Shown: in pieces, positions 6,486 through 8,768 of the stretch
How the letters are laid out: every line of letters begins with the position of its first letter
Position numbering within the stretch: position 1 is the first letter of the stretch
Assembly (NCBI GenBank): GCA_002779045.1
Contig: PEXO01000191.1
Coordinates: forward strand, 1-8,768
DNA length: 8,768 nucleotides
DNA from: Elusimicrobia bacterium CG08_land_8_20_14_0_20_59_10
GTDB lineage: Bacteria; Elusimicrobiota; Elusimicrobia; Elusimicrobiales; UBA9959
Reading direction: 5' to 3'
Translations under genes and position numbers: made by a program
The notes under the pieces: generated by a model
The model's input: the letters and a program-made list of their open reading frames with translations, nothing else
What the model was told of the DNA's origin: nothing
Databases searched by the model: none

Positions 6486-6523
6486 AGTTTAGCTATTAGC
6501 GGTGAGGCGTTTCAATAGGTCAA
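6486..6523 (-). promoter_or_regulatory. Candidate guaB promoter
   Basis: Two overlapping sigma70-type candidates lie on the minus strand. One is TTGACC (6523-6518), 17 bases, then GCTAAT (6500-6495). The other is TTGAAA (6515-6510), 18 bases, then TAAACT (6491-6486). Either would place the start of transcription a few tens of bases or less before the AGGAGG site. The heptamer TTTCAAT is repeated on the plus strand at 6510-6516 and 6524-6530, bracketing the first -35 element, and could be an operator. No purine riboswitch fold was recognised in the short leader. Confidence 0.4.
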
Positions 6524-6550
6524 TTTCAATGGTCGGGTTGCGCTCAAATT

Positions 6551-6579
6551 TTGAAAATGTTACGCTAGTCTGGAATAAG
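6551..6579 (+). promoter_or_regulatory. Candidate promoter for the SPFH-TPR pair
   Basis: TTGAAA (6551-6556) and AATAAG (6574-6579) are separated by 17 bases. The second hexamer is preceded by TGG, an extended -10 feature. An overlapping alternative is TTGCGC (6538-6543), 17 bases, and TACGCT (6561-6566), with TGT before the second hexamer. The leader would be about 15-30 bases and includes the AAGGGAG ribosome-binding site (6590-6596). An 11-base palindrome, ATTTTGAAAAT (6548-6558), overlaps both versions. Confidence 0.4.
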
Positions 6580-6601
6580 GCTTTTTCGAAAGGGAGACCG
6601 T

Positions 6602-7783
6602 ATGGCTATTTTTGACGTGGTAAAGTACGAAAACAAAGATAACAGCGTGCTGGTATGGAAATGGCCGGGCGACCAGCTTGCCTGGGGGAGCCGGGTTATA
6701 GTGAACCAGACCCAGGAAGCGATCTTTTACAAGAACGGGCAGGCGCTGGACCTGCTGGGCCCGGGGAGCCACACCCTGCAAACGGAAAATATCCCGCTGC
6801 TCAAGACGCTGATCAATATCCCCTTCGGCAACCAGACCCCCTTCCCGGCGGAAGTATATTTCATAGACAAAGCTACCATCCTGGACGTTAAATGGGGCAC
6901 GCCCAAGCCGGTGCCCCTGCTTGACCCGATCCTTAACATCTTCCTGCCCATACGCGCCAACGGGCAGTTCGGCTTCCGCGTAAAGGATTCGCGCAGGCTG
7001 GTGGTGCAGTTGGTGGGCACGGTGTCCTCCCTTTCGAAGAACGATATCGTAAATTATTTCCGCGGCATCATACTCACCAAGACCAAGGACTATATAGCCT
7101 CCCAGCTTATGGAACGCAGGCTCTCCATCCTGACCGTCACCGCGTACCTGGACGACATGTCGAAGGACCTCAAGCTCAAGCTGCAGGACGATTTTGCCAT
7201 GTACGGCCTGGAGGTAGCCAACTTCCTGATAAACGCCATCGACGTGCCCGAAGACGACCCGGAAGTGCAGCGCGTAAAACACGCCATGGCCAACAAGGCG
7301 GAAATGCGCATCATGGGCGACGACGCCTACCGCATGAAAAGAACTTTCGACGTGCTGGAGTCCGCCGCCAAGAACGAAGGCGGCGGCAATATGATGACCG
7401 CCGGGCTGGGCCTCGGCGTGGGCATGGGAGCGGGTAATAATTTCGGCGGCATGGCCGGGGCGATGGCCGCGATACAGCCGCCGACGCCTAACAAAGCGCT
7501 TCCCGGACCGGGCGCAATTCAGCCGTCCGACATGGTCGTCTGCCGATCCTGCGGGAACAAATCCTTCGCCGCATTCAAATTCTGCACCACCTGCGGCGCG
7601 GGTTTGATCACGCCCAACTCCACCTGCCCCACCTGCGGGGCGGAAGTGCCGGTCGGGGCGAAATTCTGCGGGCATTGCGGCCTCAAGCTTACCATGGACC
7701 TTTGTCCTTTCTGCAAGAACCAGCTGCCGGCCGGGGCACAGTCATGCCCCAGCTGCAATTCCAGATCAGGGGGTAAAAAATGA
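6602..7783 (+). CDS. SPFH-domain protein with three C-terminal zinc ribbons (YdjI-like)
   Basis: A 393-residue stomatin/prohibitin-type protein. The N-terminal half (about 1-250) fits the SPFH family that carries zinc ribbons and includes B. subtilis YdjI: KWPGDQLAWGSRVIVNQTQEAIFYKNGQALDLLGPGSHTL (20-59), then a long helical section with EVANFLINAIDVPEDDPEVQRV (204-225). It has no N-terminal transmembrane helix. A Gly/Met-rich linker (about 260-290) leads to three treble-Cys-pair ribbons: Cys314/317 with 328/331, Cys342/345 with 356/359, and Cys368/371 with 382/385. All twelve cysteines are in CxxC pairs, so zinc binding is likely. SPFH proteins organise membrane microdomains, and YdjI works with a PspA-type envelope-stress protein, but no PspA gene is here. 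The start ATG 6602 has AAGGGAG five bases upstream. The stop overlaps the start of the TPR gene as ATGA (7780-7783), so the two are coupled. Confidence 0.88.
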   Translation: MAIFDVVKYENKDNSVLVWKWPGDQLAWGSRVIVNQTQEAIFYKNGQALDLLGPGSHTLQTENIPLLKTLINIPFGNQTPFPAEVYFIDKATILDVKWGTPKPVPLLDPILNIFLPIRANGQFGFRVKDSRRLVVQLVGTVSSLSKNDIVNYFRGIILTKTKDYIASQLMERRLSILTVTAYLDDMSKDLKLKLQDDFAMYGLEVANFLINAIDVPEDDPEVQRVKHAMANKAEMRIMGDDAYRMKRTFDVLESAAKNEGGGNMMTAGLGLGVGMGAGNNFGGMAGAMAAIQPPTPNKALPGPGAIQPSDMVVCRSCGNKSFAAFKFCTTCGAGLITPNSTCPTCGAEVPVGAKFCGHCGLKLTMDLCPFCKNQLPAGAQSCPSCNSRSGGKK

Positions 7784-8547
7784 CCAGCGGCTACAGTTGT
7801 CCTTGTTGCGGCGGAGAGTCGGATTTCTCCAGCGATTGCTGCCAATACTGCGGGACACCGTTCCTGCCGCAGGGCGGGGGTTTCGCCAATCCTTCCAAGA
7901 ACCTCGCGCTGCAGATAGCGGATATGGAGGCCAAAACCGTCAAGACCCCCAAAGACGCGAAGCTGCACTATGCCCTGGGAGAGGCTTACCACCGCTACGG
8001 TGATTATGTCAAAGCGGACCTCAGCCTGGAGAAGGCGGCCGCTTTATCACCCGGGGAAGCCCATATCCCGCATATGCAGGCCTGGAACTCCGGCATCAAG
8101 AACGGCTGGGAATGCGTCAAGGTAGGGAAATGCGCCGAGAGGGCCATGGCCCTCGACCCGAAATTCAAACCGGCGCAGGCCATGAAGCTCCTGAACAGCG
8201 CCGCGCAGCTGTACCTGTTCGGCACCAGGGACGATTATAATGCCGTGCTGGAAATGCTCAGCCGGGCGCTGAAGCTGGACCCGGAAAACACCTATGTCTA
8301 CCTGTATGCCGCCACCGTCTATGAAGAGGCGAGGCAGCCCGCGGACGCGATCAAGGTGCTGGAAAAAGCGGCGGAACTTTCGCTGAAAGACATAGCGCCG
8401 GCCAAAGAGGACGCGCGCATTTTCGCGCGCCTGGGATTTCTTTACCATAAACTGGGGAAGCCGGAAGAAGCTAAAAAATACCTGGCCAAAGCCGTAAGCC
8501 TTGACCCGAACAACACCACGGCGAAGAAACTGCAGAAGATCCTCTGA
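7780..8547 (+). CDS. Zinc-ribbon TPR protein
   Basis: A 255-residue protein with an N-terminal zinc ribbon and TPR repeats. The ribbon uses Cys7/Cys10 and Cys21/Cys24 (extra cysteines at 9 and 20). A Gly-rich hinge (32-35) follows. TPR-like helical pairs lie at about 60-93 (ALGEAYHRYGDYVKADLSLEKAAALSP), 135-168, 171-204 (YLYAATVYEEARQPADAIKVLEKAAEL) and 212-245 (FARLGFLYHKLGKPEEAKKYLAKAVSLDP). No signal peptide or membrane helix is visible, so it is probably cytoplasmic and acts as a protein-binding scaffold. The ATG overlaps the stop of the SPFH gene by four bases, and both proteins carry zinc ribbons, which suggests they work together. The exact partner and task are unknown. The 4-base overlap fixes the start; the ribosome-binding site is the GGGGGT/GGTAAAA region in the end of the SPFH gene and is weak, consistent with coupling. 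Confidence 0.85.
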   Translation: MTSGYSCPCCGGESDFSSDCCQYCGTPFLPQGGGFANPSKNLALQIADMEAKTVKTPKDAKLHYALGEAYHRYGDYVKADLSLEKAAALSPGEAHIPHMQAWNSGIKNGWECVKVGKCAERAMALDPKFKPAQAMKLLNSAAQLYLFGTRDDYNAVLEMLSRALKLDPENTYVYLYAATVYEEARQPADAIKVLEKAAELSLKDIAPAKEDARIFARLGFLYHKLGKPEEAKKYLAKAVSLDPNNTTAKKLQKIL

Positions 8548-8561
8548 TCAGGGCCGCCCGC

Positions 8562-8590
8562 AAAAAAAGCCGCCGGGGAAACCCGGCGGC
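8562..8590 (-). terminator. Intrinsic terminator of the right-edge minus-strand gene
   Basis: A perfect nine-base stem (8569-8577 with 8582-8590, GCCGCCGGG/CCCGGCGGC) closes a four-base loop. On the minus strand it is followed at once by seven T (plus-strand A at 8562-8568), the classical intrinsic form. It lies 24 bases after the stop codon at 8615. For the plus-strand TPR gene, which ends at 8547, the hairpin has no following T run, so it is expected to act mainly in the minus direction. Confidence 0.85.
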
Positions 8591-8614
8591 CATACATCAG
8601 GAACTGACCCGGCT

Positions 8615-8768
8615 TTACAGCCCTTCCGGGAAAATACCGCTGGAATTCTCGCAGACGGCGCCGGCGTATTTCCCCTCCGTGCCGGGGGCGAACACGCAGC
8701 CGGGAGCCTGGAACACCTCCCTGCCCACCAGGTTGACGCAGAACGGGAAGAGATGGTCCTTCTCCCGG
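8615..8768 (-). CDS. C-terminal end of an unrecognised minus-strand gene (partial)
   Basis: The minus-strand frame entering from the right edge is open for 50 codons and ends with TAA at 8617-8615. The peptide ends PFCVNLVGREVFQAPGCVF, then APGTEGKYAGAVCENSSGIFPEGL. It has three cysteines (positions 10, 24 and 39 of the visible part) and many Gly/Pro/Phe residues and no obvious charged helix, which suggests a strand-rich, possibly extracytoplasmic domain with disulfides. I do not recognise the family. A strong intrinsic terminator 24 bases downstream, in the right direction, supports it as a real gene end. Confidence 0.6.
   Translation of the reverse strand, partial: REKDHLFPFCVNLVGREVFQAPGCVFAPGTEGKYAGAVCENSSGIFPEGL

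Noticed and set aside
4956..6518. A 520-codon open frame on the plus strand opposite guaB
   Set aside because: It lies wholly antisense to an unmistakable guaB, has a composition rich in His, Arg, Gln and Ala with no domain, and is explained by GC-rich codon bias removing stops on the opposite strand.
6468..6601. A purine or other riboswitch in front of guaB
   Set aside because: The leader after the candidate promoters is too short and shows no conserved aptamer core.

Overview
This is a densely coding, GC-rich bacterial window with six complete genes on the minus and plus strands, plus an extra pair of partial genes at the ends. Third codon positions are G/C-rich. No tRNA, rRNA, CRISPR array, insertion sequence or phage gene is visible. 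The gene set looks chromosomal (guaB, scpB, sugar-nucleotide genes). The style, with uncharacterised exported proteins, a zinc-ribbon SPFH protein and an AmgK-RapZ-like fusion, would fit an uncultured lineage such as Elusimicrobiota or a neighbouring group. That placement is a guess from general familiarity and is not shown by a marker gene.

Layout from left to right. Positions 1-42 hold the glycine-rich C-terminal end of a plus-strand gene. Its stop codon overlaps the stop of the convergent minus-strand unit. That unit (2185 down to 39) encodes a fused sugar kinase/RapZ C-terminal domain protein followed, with a 4-base GTGA overlap, by a MurU-type nucleotidyltransferase. Together they look like an anomeric amino-sugar kinase and uridylyltransferase pair: sugar to sugar-1-phosphate to NDP-sugar. 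The kinase carries the domain that in RapZ senses glucosamine-6-phosphate. Diverging from it, scpB (methylmalonyl-CoA decarboxylase) runs rightward and is followed 7 bases later by a two-helix membrane protein with a bacterial PH-like domain.

A second minus-strand unit (6467 down to 3643) holds guaB (IMP dehydrogenase) and an exported protein of unknown role. The 44-base gap between them contains five guanine tracts on the transcribed-sense strand, the last being the ribosome-binding site of the second gene, so it could form an RNA G-quadruplex. Diverging from guaB across 134 bases is a plus-strand pair. The first gene is an SPFH (stomatin/prohibitin-like) protein with three C-terminal zinc ribbons. 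It overlaps by ATGA a TPR protein with its own N-terminal zinc ribbon. At the right edge a minus-strand gene enters the window; only its last 50 codons are present, followed by a clear intrinsic terminator.

The most interesting items are the kinase/RapZ-domain fusion coupled to a sugar uridylyltransferase, the zinc-ribbon SPFH/zinc-ribbon TPR pair, and the G-rich leader between guaB and the exported-protein gene. None is a proven new system. The first two are coherent two-gene modules whose biochemical roles are inferred from domains.
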